Source: Acidobacteriaceae bacterium
GTDB taxonomy: Bacteria > Acidobacteriota > Terriglobia > Terriglobales > Acidobacteriaceae
Direction of reading: 5' to 3'
DNA: 64,000 bases
Assembly (NCBI GenBank): GCA_030038195.1
Contig: JASHPJ010000078.1
Location: 1-64,000 of the forward strand
In this document: piece after piece, positions 49,961 through 59,363 of the stretch
Layout of the letters: each line of letters opens with the position of its first letter
Position numbering within the stretch: position 1 is the stretch's first letter
Made by a program: the position numbers and the translations under genes
Notes under the pieces: generated by a model
Told to the model about the DNA's origin: nothing
Database searches by the model: none
What the model saw: the letters and a program-made list of their open reading frames with translations, nothing else

Positions 49961-51586
49961 CTATGCCCTGATATCCAACCGGTATCCATCGCCTGCAATT
50001 GCCGCCGCGCGTGAAACCGGGCTGTCGGTTTCCGCGAAGGCCGGGATCGCTTCTGCCTGCTGCGGCTGCGCAAATGTGCGCTGATCTTTTTGTGGCGAAG
50101 CGCCGCGCTCGCCGGAAAACGACATTCCGCTCTGGCTCACCTGCACCAGCGCGCGCAGCCCGAGCTCGCCGCCGAGCCTGGCTTCCATGGCAGGGATGTG
50201 CGCCGAGATCGCCTTGCCAAGATCGTCGTGATCCACGGAGATTTGCGCCGTCATCTGTTGTTGCGAAACGGCGGTGCGGATTGAAATCTCGCCGAACTCG
50301 GCCGAGTGCATGCCCACGCGCATCTCGGTCCCGCTCATCTTTTGAATCACGTTTGCCGTACTGATTCCTTGCGTTGCCGCGGCCTCGTTTGTCTCCGCCT
50401 GTGCAGGCCGCTCGCTTGCCGCAGCCGTTCCCGTCGCTGCGCCTGCGCTGCCGCCCGGAGTGGCAATCTCATGCGTCGCGTTGTGCGGCGCGATTGCCTG
50501 AAGCTGCGATGCCGCTGCGCCGGCCTGCGCCGGCGTCTGCGCTGCGGTTGGGGTGGTTTGCGCGGCCTGATTTTGTGTGGTCTGGTTCTGTGTGGCCTGG
50601 CCCTGCGCGTGCTGCGCCGTGGTGCTGCCCGGCGTTGTATTGTTCTGCGTGTTGTGAGCCGGGACGCTTGCCTGCCCGGCGATGGAAGCCGGCTGCATGC
50701 TGTTTCCGTTGGCAGGCGATGACTTGAGCGAATCTGTGCTTACCGCTGTTCCGCTCTGCGCCGCGCTTGCAACAGGCCGGGCCGCAGCCGGCATGCCATT
50801 CAGGCAGGCTGAGCTATTTACGGTCGTGCTGCCGATAGGCATTGCAACTGCAGTGATCCCCTGCGCAGGCGGAAATCCCGCAGCAAACGTGCTCGTCGCG
50901 CACGCTTCGTCATTCGATTGCCCTGTCGCATCGATCACAGATGGGAGAGCATCCACTGCAATCTTCCCATTCTGCGTTGGCGATACGGCCTGACCGCGAT
51001 TGGCGGCGGCCGTTGCGTGCGCCAGATGGCTGGCGTCGCTGGCCGTTTGAACTTTGTTGATTGCGCTGGCTGCTTCAGGCTGCTGTGTTTCTGCGCTGTC
51101 TTTGCCTTGACCGGAAGAGTCGGGGGCAGGAACCGGAGGCACAGGCGCCTGAGGGACGGTTACTGCAATCGTCGCAGCCGGCAGCGGAGCGTTTGCCACA
51201 GACGGTGCAAAATCCGCAGCGGACTTCTCATCACGCGCCGTTGCGCGGATAGGTCCGTTTGCATTGAAGCGAGCCGTTGCCATTGGCCCGCGAGCCGGCT
51301 CTGCAATCATCTTGACTGCAATCGGCGCGACAGAATCTTGTTGAGGTTCGTTTGCAGATTGATCTTGGCTGCTGGTGCTGGCTGAAGACTCCGGCTGGCT
51401 GTTCTGCTCTGCCGCGCCTGCATCTTTCTGCTGTGTGCTGACTGTGCCCATGATCGCATCGTTATTCGATGACTGCGCAGACGTTCCCGCGAGCACTTCG
51501 AGAAAGCTCGCGCCGGTTGGCTTCGAGCTTGTCTCCGGCACGGTGGCCGAAGTGGTAATCGTCGATCGATGGGCTGCAATGCGCAC
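49961..51586 (-). CDS. fliK: Hook-length control protein FliK
   Basis: FliK (541 residues) measures hook length and triggers the FlhB switch. Residues 1-400 are low-complexity, rich in Ala, Gln, Thr and Pro, as expected for an extended ruler. The conserved C-terminal domain is seen at about 410-500: VIQKMSGTEMRVGMHSAEFG, then EISIRTAVSQQQMTAQISVD, HDDLGKAISAHIPAMEARLG and ELGLRALVQVS. It follows fliJ by 254 bases. Confidence 0.88.
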   Translation of the reverse strand: MRIAAHRSTITTSATVPETSSKPTGASFLEVLAGTSAQSSNNDAIMGTVSTQQKDAGAAEQNSQPESSASTSSQDQSANEPQQDSVAPIAVKMIAEPARGPMATARFNANGPIRATARDEKSAADFAPSVANAPLPAATIAVTVPQAPVPPVPAPDSSGQGKDSAETQQPEAASAINKVQTASDASHLAHATAAANRGQAVSPTQNGKIAVDALPSVIDATGQSNDEACATSTFAAGFPPAQGITAVAMPIGSTTVNSSACLNGMPAAARPVASAAQSGTAVSTDSLKSSPANGNSMQPASIAGQASVPAHNTQNNTTPGSTTAQHAQGQATQNQTTQNQAAQTTPTAAQTPAQAGAAASQLQAIAPHNATHEIATPGGSAGAATGTAAASERPAQAETNEAAATQGISTANVIQKMSGTEMRVGMHSAEFGEISIRTAVSQQQMTAQISVDHDDLGKAISAHIPAMEARLGGELGLRALVQVSQSGMSFSGERGASPQKDQRTFAQPQQAEAIPAFAETDSPVSRAAAIAGDGYRLDIRA

Positions 51587-51840
51587 GCCTGTCTGTCTGC
51601 ATGTTGCAGGCCACGAATTGCCAAACCCTCCGCGCCAAGTGGAGCCTCAATGCCTGCTGAAAACAAAGTGGTTATTCATCGACGCATCCGCACCCTCTTG
51701 CGTCCTGGGCAAAAACCGGCAAGCAATGCCGCGTGCACTGGGCAAGGATTGCCGGGTTGCGAGCGGGAGATGACGCAGCCAAAGAAAACGACCCGAGCAC
51801 CCCCCCGACCGTGGGATGGAGTTGCGTGGCTGTGGAAAGA
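51587..51840. other. Gap between fliJ and fliK
   Basis: This 254-base stretch contains no supported gene. A promoter for the fliK-flgD-flgE group might lie here. I looked for a sigma54 box and found only TTGGCA followed by TGCA at wrong spacing. Confidence 0.35.
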
Positions 51841-52278
51841 CTAATTCCGCTGCGCCCGCGCGGCAAAGATGTCGTCGAGAAACTTTTGTGCGGCGCGCGC
51901 GCGCTGCTGTTCGTAAGCGTCCTGCTGCCGCGCGCGCATATCGCTCAGCATCTGGCGGTCGCGGTGCGCCGCCTGGTACCTCCCGGCCTGCAGTGCGCGC
52001 TGCTTTTCCAGTGCCCCGAGGGCCGCATGCAGATTTTTTCTGCGCTCCGTCGCAGCCTCGATATCATTCACGATGCCTTGCATGTGCGAAGCAGGTTGCG
52101 GATTCTGCATCGCCTGGTCCCGCGCCGTATGCGCAGCGGCAATCTGCGCGGTGAGCCGGTCGATCTCATGCCGCGCGCGCGCTATCTCCAGCAGGATTTT
52201 CTTGAGCGCAAGCTCTTCGCGCTTTTCCACGCTCTCGCGGAAGCGGAGAACCGTCGCAAGTGAGAAGCGAAACGCCAT
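51841..52278 (-). CDS. fliJ: Flagellar export chaperone FliJ
   Basis: FliJ (145 residues) is the coiled-coil stalk that links the FliI ATPase ring to FlhA. The protein is almost entirely helical: RFSLATVLRFRESVEKREEL, then KKILLEIARARHEIDRLTAQ and AATERRKNLHAALGALEKQR. It follows fliI by 1 base, the usual order. Confidence 0.9.
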   Translation of the reverse strand: MAFRFSLATVLRFRESVEKREELALKKILLEIARARHEIDRLTAQIAAAHTARDQAMQNPQPASHMQGIVNDIEAATERRKNLHAALGALEKQRALQAGRYQAAHRDRQMLSDMRARQQDAYEQQRARAAQKFLDDIFAARAQRN

Positions 52279-52279
52279 C

Positions 52280-53587
52280 TCAGCCCGGAATTTTCATCAG
52301 GTGCCCGGCGGCGTCGGCAAAGCTGCAGAGCACGTTGGGCGTCTGCTGCAGGAACTCGTTCAACGACGGCAGAACTTCGATGGCGTTGTCCAGCACCGGA
52401 TCGGTTCCTTTTTGATAGGCGCCGATGCGGACCAGGTCCTCAGAATGCGCATAGGCAGAGAGCAGCAGCCGTAGCGCCTTGGCCTTCGACAGGTGCTGCT
52501 CGCTCACCAGGCTCGGCATCAGGCGGCTCAGGCTGTCGAGAATCGAGATGGGAGGATAATGACTCTTCATGGCAAGATTTCTGTCGAGCACCACATGCCC
52601 GTCGAGCAGCGAGCGCACCGCATCCACCACCGGGTCCTGCTGATCGTCTCCCTCCATCAGTACGGTATAAAACGCGGTGATGCTGCCCTGCGAGAAATTG
52701 CCCGCTCGCTCCACCAGCCTGGCCAGCGTATTCAGCACGGAAGGCGTATAGCCCTTGGCCGTAGGCGGCTCGCCCGCAGCCAGGCCGATCTCGCGCTGCG
52801 CCATGGCGAAGCGCGTGAGCGAGTCCACGATGAGCAGGACGTTTCTTCCCAGGCTTGCAAAATATTCGGCCATCGCCGTTGCGGCAAGAGCCGCGCGCAG
52901 ACGCAGCAGCGGCGACTGATCGGAGGTGGAGACCATCACCACCGCGCGCCGCAACCCCTCCTCGCCCAGTACTTCAAGAAACTCGCCCACTTCGCGGCCG
53001 CGCTCGCCCACCAGCGCCAGCACGGTCATGTCCGCAGCGGTGCCGCGCGCCATCATGCCGATCAGCGTGCTTTTGCCCACGCCGCTGCCGCCAAAGATGC
53101 CGATGCGCTGCCCGCGTCCGCAGGTCAGAAATCCGTCAATCGCGCGAATGCCGCAACTGAGCGGCTCGCGAATCGGAACACGTTCGAGCGGCAGAGGCGC
53201 AGAGCCGTCGATGAGCACCGAATGCGTGGCACGATAATCGCCCCTGCCATCCAGCGGATTGCCCGCCGTATCCACCACGCGCTCCAGCACACCGGGCCCC
53301 ACGCGCACCGATGGCCGCGCGCCCCAGGTTTCGATCCTGTCGCCGAAGCGCACGCCGCGCACCGGGTCGGCGGTCATCGAAAGCATCGTCGAGCCGCGGA
53401 AGCCGATGATCTCGCCCGCGTAGCTTCGCCCGGTCGAGTCCTTGATCTCGCACGACTCGCCCACAAAACAGAATGGGCCGTCAGACTCAACCAGGTTGCC
53501 GACAACCTGGCTGATGCGGCCCCTCCACCGCAGCGTCGAGCCCGACTCGAGATAGTGTGCGTAAGGCGCGAGGATCGGGCGCTTCAT
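52280..53587 (-). CDS. fliI: Flagellar export ATPase FliI
   Basis: FliI (435 residues) is the F1-beta-like export ATPase. The P loop GGSGVGKS is at 166-173, the Walker B region is RNVLLIVDSLTRFAMAQREI, and GEPPTAKGYTPSVLNTLARL, then VERAGNFSQGSITAFYTVLM follow. EGDDQQDPVVDAVRSLLDGH is the family C-terminal motif. The N-terminal beta-barrel is at about residues 15-90. The start overlaps the fliH stop by 4 bases. Confidence 0.96.
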   Translation of the reverse strand: MKRPILAPYAHYLESGSTLRWRGRISQVVGNLVESDGPFCFVGESCEIKDSTGRSYAGEIIGFRGSTMLSMTADPVRGVRFGDRIETWGARPSVRVGPGVLERVVDTAGNPLDGRGDYRATHSVLIDGSAPLPLERVPIREPLSCGIRAIDGFLTCGRGQRIGIFGGSGVGKSTLIGMMARGTAADMTVLALVGERGREVGEFLEVLGEEGLRRAVVMVSTSDQSPLLRLRAALAATAMAEYFASLGRNVLLIVDSLTRFAMAQREIGLAAGEPPTAKGYTPSVLNTLARLVERAGNFSQGSITAFYTVLMEGDDQQDPVVDAVRSLLDGHVVLDRNLAMKSHYPPISILDSLSRLMPSLVSEQHLSKAKALRLLLSAYAHSEDLVRIGAYQKGTDPVLDNAIEVLPSLNEFLQQTPNVLCSFADAAGHLMKIPG

Positions 53588-54264
53588 CGTGCTGCGGGCC
53601 TCAGCGCAAGCAGGTCAAAGAATCCCTGTTCCACTTCTTTCAGTTGCGTGTCGAGCCCGAAGTTGGCGACGCCCAGTTGCGTTTCGAGGAGGCAATCCTG
53701 ATCGCTCAGCTTGGAATCTTCCACCACTTCCACGTGCGCCAGGTTGGGGAATCCGGCAAAATACTGCTTCCAGGAAGCGCCGCGTCCTGGGGCTACGCGC
53801 ACCGTCACATTCGAGTCGTCGCGCATCTTCTCCACGGCAATGCGCGCCAGCGTCGCCACCAGCATGGGATCCACCTGCGCTTCGCGATGCAGAATCTTCG
53901 CCGCAATGGACAACGACAACTGCACCACCTCCGCTTCCACGCGCGCAAAATAATCGTCTCGCTGTTCCGCAAAATCCTTCACGGCCGAGGCGACCGGACC
54001 GCGTGCAGCCAGCAGTTTCTGCTCAAGCTCCTGGCGCAGCTTCTGCTCCAACTGGGCCACTGCGTCCGCGCGTTCCTGGCGAATCTTGGCGGCGAGCTCC
54101 TCTTCCGACATCTCCACTTCCGCGCGACGCTTGCCGGCGCACCCGTTGCGATGCTCGTCCCCGGCCGGCTCTTCTTCTGTTTCGAGTGAGCCGCCGATGT
54201 CCCGGTACTGCAGCGTAGCAATGGGCAAAGGAGCGATGGTGCTGTATGGCGTGCTATAGGACAT
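53584..54264 (-). CDS. fliH: Flagellar export stator protein FliH
   Basis: FliH (226 residues) holds FliI and docks it at the C-ring. A charged coiled coil (EEELAAKIRQERADAVAQLE, then QKLRQELEQKLLAA) precedes the V-ATPase-E-like C-terminal domain (VEAEVVQLSLSIAAKILHRE, VTVRVAPGRGASW). The start at MSYSTPYS is chosen because GGGAG lies 9 bases upstream. It overlaps the end of fliG by 11 bases. Confidence 0.88.
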   Translation of the reverse strand: MSYSTPYSTIAPLPIATLQYRDIGGSLETEEEPAGDEHRNGCAGKRRAEVEMSEEELAAKIRQERADAVAQLEQKLRQELEQKLLAARGPVASAVKDFAEQRDDYFARVEAEVVQLSLSIAAKILHREAQVDPMLVATLARIAVEKMRDDSNVTVRVAPGRGASWKQYFAGFPNLAHVEVVEDSKLSDQDCLLETQLGVANFGLDTQLKEVEQGFFDLLALRPAAR

Positions 54265-55276
54265 ATTCGTCGTCTCCCTCACTCTTCAACACGATCTTGC
54301 CTTCCGACTCGAGCTTGCGGGCAATGGCCACAATCTCAGCCTGCGCCTTGGCCACTTCCTTGCTGCGTACCGGGCCCATCACCTCGGAATCCTCCTTCAT
54401 CATTTCCACCGCACGCGAAGACATGGTCCTGTAGAAGTGGCTGCGTACATCTTCACTTGTGCCCTTGAGCGCGATCATCAGCGTCTTCTTGTCGAGCGAG
54501 CTCATCAGCTCGCGCATCTCCTGCTCGGGAACCTCGAGGAAGTTGTCGAAGGTGAACATCAGGTCGCGGATATTAATGGCCAGCTTCGGTTCTTCCCGCT
54601 CGATGTTGTCGAGAATCTCGCGGGACGTGACCGGGTCAAGACGATTCATCAGCTCGGCAATGTTCCTGAATCCGCTGCCGGACTTCCTGGTCTGGTCGCC
54701 TACGGAACGAAGCCGCCGGTTCAGCACCGTCGAAACTTTCGCGGCCACTTCAGGCGAAAAATTGCCGAGATTGGCGAGGCGTCTCACGCAGTCCGCGCGC
54801 ACCTCCGGCTCCAGCTTCATCAGCAGCGCCGAGGCCTGCTTCGCATCCAGATGGCCGAGCACCAGCGCCTTGGTCTGCGAGTTTTCGCCCACAAGGAATC
54901 TCGCCAGTTGCTGCGGATCGGCCTTCCTCAGTGTTTCCAGGCACAGAGATTTGGTTTCGTCCGACTGCGTGAGCCGGTCCACCATATTCCGTGCGCCGCT
55001 TTCCCCGAAGGCCTTCACCAGCAGGCGCACCGCGACGTCCTGCCCGCCAATGGCCGCGCACTCCTGCGCAGACATCATCTCCTGGTACTCCTCGAGCACC
55101 TGCAGCGTTACCTCCATGGGCACCTGTCCCATGTGAACCACTTCTTCGGTGATCCGCTCCAGGTCTTCATCGGGCAGATTGCGCAGGATCGGCGCGGCGG
55201 CGTCTTCTCCAAGAACCGAAAGAAGGACCGCTGCCTTGCGAGTCCCGCTCATGGCGATGCGTTCAGTCGTGCTCAT
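54254..55276 (-). CDS. fliG: Flagellar motor switch protein FliG
   Basis: FliG (340 residues) couples the stator to the rotor. The N-terminal domain binds FliF (GTRKAAVLLSVLGEDAAAPI), the middle domain has the ARM-like helices and the C-terminal domain contains the charged torque helix region MRELMSSLDKKTLMIALKGT, then FYRTMSSRAVEMMKEDSEVM. KAQAEIVAIARKLESEGKIV ends the protein. It overlaps fliF by 4 bases. Confidence 0.95.
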   Translation of the reverse strand: MSTTERIAMSGTRKAAVLLSVLGEDAAAPILRNLPDEDLERITEEVVHMGQVPMEVTLQVLEEYQEMMSAQECAAIGGQDVAVRLLVKAFGESGARNMVDRLTQSDETKSLCLETLRKADPQQLARFLVGENSQTKALVLGHLDAKQASALLMKLEPEVRADCVRRLANLGNFSPEVAAKVSTVLNRRLRSVGDQTRKSGSGFRNIAELMNRLDPVTSREILDNIEREEPKLAINIRDLMFTFDNFLEVPEQEMRELMSSLDKKTLMIALKGTSEDVRSHFYRTMSSRAVEMMKEDSEVMGPVRSKEVAKAQAEIVAIARKLESEGKIVLKSEGDDEYVL

Positions 55277-56853
55277 GAGGTCTCCTCATGCAGCCAGGCT
55301 TGCACCGCGCGCGCGGTGTGCAGCGGCTTCTGCCGTATCATTTCAACGGTCTGCTCCTTGAGTTGGTTGGCGCGCGTCACGCCGGGGCCGGGCTCGCTTG
55401 ACGCGCCGGGCAGCGCCTCAACGCGCGCCGGCGGCAGCAGCGGTTCGGCCCCGGCAGGCACTGGAGCCGCCGTAAACACGTGCCTCTGCACCGGCCGGAT
55501 CACGAACAGATAGGCGAGCACGAAGAGCGCCAGCAGCGACACCGGCCTTAAGAGCGAAGAGTAGTCAGAAACCGTCTTCTGCACCTGCGTAGCCCAGCCA
55601 GCCGCAGGAGCATCCAGCTCCGCCGAGTCGGCGTCGAAAGGCAGGTTTTCTACGCTGATGCTGTCGCCGCGCTTCTCGTCAAAGCCGATGGCCGCTTCGG
55701 CAAGCTGCCTGATCTGGCTCAGCTCCTCCGCCGATCGCTTCTTCCGCGTGAAAGTGACCTTGCCTTTCTGCACCGTGCGCACAATCGCATCGTCCACCAG
55801 GATGGCGGCCGTGATGCGCGCAATCCTGCCTGCAGGAGCGACGGTATGCACCACGGTCTTGTTCACGCCATACTGCGCATTCTCCGTCTTCGAGCTCTGC
55901 ATGAGCGGCGGATTGGCCGGCTTCTGCGGCTTGGCAGTGGGAGTATTGCTGGAGGTTCCCGGAACTCCCGCTGGAACCGCGCTTCCGCCCGAGATGTCCT
56001 CCGATTTCTGGTCGCTCAGCACGGCGCTGACAGCAGGATCGTACTTCTCCTGGCTTTCGTCTGTAGTACCTTGGTCGTAGTCCACGTTCACGCTGGCGCG
56101 AATCTTGTCCACGCCCACGATCGGCTCGAGAGTGCTGATCAGCCGCGCGCTCAGATCCGCGTCCGCTCCGCCGCCGTCGGTCCCGTCTGCGCCAATGCCG
56201 AGCGAGCGGTCGGTGTCCGCATCCACAATCGAAACGTCTTCGGGCTTCAGATCGTCCACTGCGCCGGCCACCAGGCGCGAGATGGCCACGGCCGCATCCT
56301 TTGACAGCGTGCCGCGGCGCAGCCGCAGAACCACAGACGCCTTTGCCCCGCGCTGGCGGTCCAGGAACACCGAGTCAGTGGGCATGACGAGATGAACGCG
56401 CGCGCTTTCCACGTCAGACAGCGTCTCGATCGACCGTTCCAGCTCGCCCTCCAGCGCGCGCTGATAGGTGACTTTCTCGTCGAACTCGGTCTGGCCCCAG
56501 GACATCTTGTCGAACAGCTCGAATCCCATGCGGCCGCTGTGCGGACCGCCGTCCGACGCGCTCTGCATGCGCGCCGCGTCCAGCTTGTCTGCCGGAACGC
56601 TGATGGTCTTGCCGTCGGCGCTGGCCTGGTGCGGAATGCCGGCCGCATCCAGCTTTGCGCTCAGCGCCTGCGCATCTTCCGGCTCCAGTCCCGTGTAGAG
56701 GGTCTTGTAGTCGGGCGTGCCGATGAACTTGACAAATAGCAGCACCACCAGCGCCGTTGCCGCGGCTCCGCCCAGCAGGAATCCTCTCTGCCGGCTGTTG
56801 CGGCTTACCCAGATCTGCTTCAGTTGATCGCCTGCGTTTTTATAGCCAGCCAT
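55273..56853 (-). CDS. fliF: MS-ring protein FliF
   Basis: FliF (526 residues) forms the ring in the cytoplasmic membrane. Membrane helices are at about residues 25-43 (LLGGAAATALVVLLFVKFIG) and 436-456 (LLRPVSLLALFVLAYLFVI). Between them are the secretin-like RBM domains, with ALEGELERSIETLSDVESAR, VHLVMPTDSVFLDRQRGAKA and SVVLRLRRGTLSKDAAVAIS. The short cytosolic tail binds FliG. It begins 12 bases after fliE. Confidence 0.95.
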   Translation of the reverse strand: MAGYKNAGDQLKQIWVSRNSRQRGFLLGGAAATALVVLLFVKFIGTPDYKTLYTGLEPEDAQALSAKLDAAGIPHQASADGKTISVPADKLDAARMQSASDGGPHSGRMGFELFDKMSWGQTEFDEKVTYQRALEGELERSIETLSDVESARVHLVMPTDSVFLDRQRGAKASVVLRLRRGTLSKDAAVAISRLVAGAVDDLKPEDVSIVDADTDRSLGIGADGTDGGGADADLSARLISTLEPIVGVDKIRASVNVDYDQGTTDESQEKYDPAVSAVLSDQKSEDISGGSAVPAGVPGTSSNTPTAKPQKPANPPLMQSSKTENAQYGVNKTVVHTVAPAGRIARITAAILVDDAIVRTVQKGKVTFTRKKRSAEELSQIRQLAEAAIGFDEKRGDSISVENLPFDADSAELDAPAAGWATQVQKTVSDYSSLLRPVSLLALFVLAYLFVIRPVQRHVFTAAPVPAGAEPLLPPARVEALPGASSEPGPGVTRANQLKEQTVEMIRQKPLHTARAVQAWLHEETS

Positions 56854-56865
56854 TCGATTTCAATC

Positions 56866-57168
56866 CTAGAACTGCATTTTTTCAATGTCCTGATATGCGT
56901 TCACGATCTTGTTGCGAACCTGCATCATCAGTTGGAACGACACGTCAGCCTTTTCCACCGCAATCATGACCTGGTTCACGTCGCCGTTGCCGGTCTGCAT
57001 CAGGCTGGCCGCCTGCGTTGCCGCCGTGTCGTGCAGCGAGTTCACGGTGTTCACGGCGTCTTTCAGCACGTCGGAAAAACTTGGTCCGCCCTGGTCGCCG
57101 CCCAGGTCGAGGGGCGCGGCGTTCGGCGCGTACACGTTCGGAATATTGCCTAGATTGACAGTGTTCAT
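56866..57168 (-). CDS. fliE: Hook-basal body protein FliE
   Basis: FliE (100 residues) links MS-ring and rod. FSDVLKDAVNTVNSLHDTAA, then DVNQVMIAVEKADVSFQLMM and QVRNKIVNAYQDIEKMQF are the full family signature. It starts 11 bases after flgC. Confidence 0.94.
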   Translation of the reverse strand: MNTVNLGNIPNVYAPNAAPLDLGGDQGGPSFSDVLKDAVNTVNSLHDTAATQAASLMQTGNGDVNQVMIAVEKADVSFQLMMQVRNKIVNAYQDIEKMQF

Positions 57169-57179
57169 CGCGCCCTCCG

Positions 57180-57629
57180 CTAAGTAGTTTTCAGAATGTC
57201 GATCGATTCCTGGATCATCTGCTTGGCCGCGCTGATCGCTGAAGCATTTAACTGGTACGCGCGCGTGGCGCTCATCAGGTCCACCATCTCCGTGATGGGA
57301 TTGATCGCCGGATACGCGACATATCCATCCTTGTCCGCGTCTGGATTGCCCGGCTCATACCGCCGGACGGACGGCGACGGATCGTCGACCACGTCTGTCA
57401 GCCGCACCGAGCCGGCCGGCGCGTCGCCAAAGGAGCCAAGGCGGTTGAAGACGGTTTGAAACGGAGAGGCATTCGTCGTGCTGAACACCACCTCTTTGCG
57501 AACGTAAGGCCCGCCCGATTCCGTGTGCGTCGTCTCGGCGTTGGCGAGATTGGCTGAGGTCACCTCGGCGCGCTGCCTTTCTGCCGAAAGGGCCGAAGCG
57601 CTGATGCTCATCATGTCAAAGATTCCCAT
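57180..57629 (-). CDS. flgC: Proximal rod protein FlgC
   Basis: FlgC (149 residues) has MGIFDMMSISASALSAERQR, then VTSANLANAETTHTESGGPY at the N-terminus. The middle has DVVDDPSPSVRRYEPGNPDA, and the C-terminus MVDLMSATRAYQLNASAISA, then AKQMIQESIDILKTT. These are the characteristic FlgC elements. The gene follows flgB by 24 bases. Confidence 0.95.
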   Translation of the reverse strand: MGIFDMMSISASALSAERQRAEVTSANLANAETTHTESGGPYVRKEVVFSTTNASPFQTVFNRLGSFGDAPAGSVRLTDVVDDPSPSVRRYEPGNPDADKDGYVAYPAINPITEMVDLMSATRAYQLNASAISAAKQMIQESIDILKTT

Positions 57630-57653
57630 GACCGGCTATCCTCCTAATCCTTG

Positions 57654-57998
57654 CTAATCCTTGATTGCCGTGAGCAGCTCGTGAAACTCTTCCTTGATCA
57701 GTTGCACGCCCATCTGGTACTGAAGCTGCGTTTCCGACATCATCATGCTTTCGCGGTCGATGTTCACGTTGTTGCCGTCAGGACGTTCCGGCAGGTTGTC
57801 GAGCTCGATGCTGGCCGGCTGCAGCCGCATAGCGCCGCTCTGGTCCATCACCTGCTGCATCACAGTCTGAAAGTCGATGTCCTTGGTGTGATAACCGGGC
57901 GTATCCACGTTGGCCATATTGGTGGTCACCAGTTGCTGCCGGTCCGCGGTCACCTGCAGATATCCCTGCAGCATCTGGAGCAGCGGTGTCGTCGCCAT
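57654..57998 (-). CDS. flgB: Proximal rod protein FlgB
   Basis: FlgB (114 residues) has LLQMLQGYLQVTADRQQLVT, then NMANVDTPGYHTKDIDFQTV, and MMMSETQLQYQMGVQLIKEE at the C-terminus. The ATG directly abuts the stop of the preceding sigma54 activator gene with no gap, so basal-body genes are translationally coupled to their regulator. Confidence 0.93.
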   Translation of the reverse strand: MATTPLLQMLQGYLQVTADRQQLVTTNMANVDTPGYHTKDIDFQTVMQQVMDQSGAMRLQPASIELDNLPERPDGNNVNIDRESMMMSETQLQYQMGVQLIKEEFHELLTAIKD

Positions 57999-59363
57999 TT
58001 ATGCATACCTCCTTGGCGGAAGTCCGTACTCACGAATCTTGTTGCGCAGCGTGCGCAGGCTGATGCCGAGCATCTCCGCGGCGTGCGTCCGGTTTCCGTC
58101 GGTAAGCGCCAGCGTGTTCTCCAGGTGCTGGCGTTCCAGCTCGCGGATCGGCATGCCGGCCGCGGGCGCTGCCGGCGCCGGAGCGGCCTTGCGCGCGCTT
58201 GATGCCAAATGGAACTCGGCGTCGAAGCAGCGCGCGTCGATCTCAAGCGTGCCGCTGAGCGTAACCACGCGGCGCATGAAGTTGGCCAGCTCGCGCACAT
58301 TGCCTGGCCAGGAGTGCGCCTGCAGCCGCTCCAGAAAATCCGGATGCAGCCGCGGCGTTCCCATCTTCCGCTGCGCGGCGAACTGCTCTGCAAAGTGCCG
58401 CGCAAGCACCGGAATGTCGTCGCGCCGGTCGCGCAGCGCCGGGAGTGAAAGCGGAATCACGTTCAGCCGATAGTAAAGATCGGCGCGGAACTGACCACGC
58501 TCCACCATCCCGGCCAGGGAAACGTTGGTTGTGGCCACCACGCGAATGTCCACGCGCACGGAGCGGCCTTCGCCAAGCCGCTCGAACTCGCGTTCCTGCA
58601 GGGCGCGCAGCAGCTTGGGCTGCAGATTGAGCGGCATCTCGCCAATTTCGTCCAGCAGGAGGGTACCGCCATTGGCCAGCTCGAACTTGCCGGGACGCGC
58701 GTTGACCGCGCCGGTAAACGCGCCGCGCCCGTGGCCGAAGAGCTCGCTTTCGAGCAGCGTTTCAGGAACCGCGGCGCAGTTGACGGCCACGAAAGGCTTG
58801 CCGCTGCGTTCGCTGGCATCGTGAATGAAGCGCGCCAGCAGCTCTTTGCCGGTGCCGCTCTCGGCTTCGATCAGCACATCGGCGCCCGTGCCGGCCGCGG
58901 CGCGCGCGCGCTGCAGCGCGTGCCGCAGCAGCGGCGACTGGCCCACGATAGCGCCGTTGGCAATCCCGGTTTCAACCGGAGCCTGCTTGGCGCGCTGCAT
59001 CACCTGCGCCGCCGCGGCCTGCAGCCGGTCAAAGGGAATTGGCTTGGTCACGTAATCGAGCGCGCCGTCGCGCATGGCATTCACCGCGTCGGGCACCGAG
59101 CCATACGCGGTGAGCAGGATCACGGCCGTGCCGGGCGCCGCGCTGCGCGCCGCGCGCATCACTTCCATGCCGCTGCCATCGGGCATGCGCATGTCGGTCA
59201 CCACCAGGTCGAACTCGCGATCCTGCAGGTTGCGGATCGCTTCGCGCACGCCGGACGCCGTCTCCACCCGCCATCCATGGCGAAGAAAGTTGGCGCGCAG
59301 GGCGGTGCGAATGCCGGGTTCGTCATCGACAACCATCACCGAGCTTTCAGTCCATGTCGTCAT
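57999..59363 (-). CDS. Sigma54-dependent response regulator (NtrC/FlrC type) of the flagellar cluster
   Basis: This 454-residue activator has a receiver domain (VMVVDDEPGI, phospho-acceptor Asp57 in VVTDMRMP, Lys in TKPIP), an AAA+ domain and a Fis-type HTH (HLENTLALTDGNRTHAAEML, then LGISLRTLRNKIREY). The sigma54 contact motif GAFTGA is intact at 214-219. The Walker A sequence is AESGTGKE at 167-174, where the usual first Gly is Ala. It overlaps the kinase gene upstream and abuts flgB. It should switch on mid-class flagellar promoters when phosphorylated. Confidence 0.9.
   Translation of the reverse strand: MTTWTESSVMVVDDEPGIRTALRANFLRHGWRVETASGVREAIRNLQDREFDLVVTDMRMPDGSGMEVMRAARSAAPGTAVILLTAYGSVPDAVNAMRDGALDYVTKPIPFDRLQAAAAQVMQRAKQAPVETGIANGAIVGQSPLLRHALQRARAAAGTGADVLIEAESGTGKELLARFIHDASERSGKPFVAVNCAAVPETLLESELFGHGRGAFTGAVNARPGKFELANGGTLLLDEIGEMPLNLQPKLLRALQEREFERLGEGRSVRVDIRVVATTNVSLAGMVERGQFRADLYYRLNVIPLSLPALRDRRDDIPVLARHFAEQFAAQRKMGTPRLHPDFLERLQAHSWPGNVRELANFMRRVVTLSGTLEIDARCFDAEFHLASSARKAAPAPAAPAAGMPIRELERQHLENTLALTDGNRTHAAEMLGISLRTLRNKIREYGLPPRRYA

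Noticed and set aside
51587-51840. Sigma54 promoter in front of fliK
   Set aside because: TTGGCA and TGCA are present, but the GG to GC spacing does not fit the -24/-12 rule. No convincing sigma54 site was found in the gaps I inspected.
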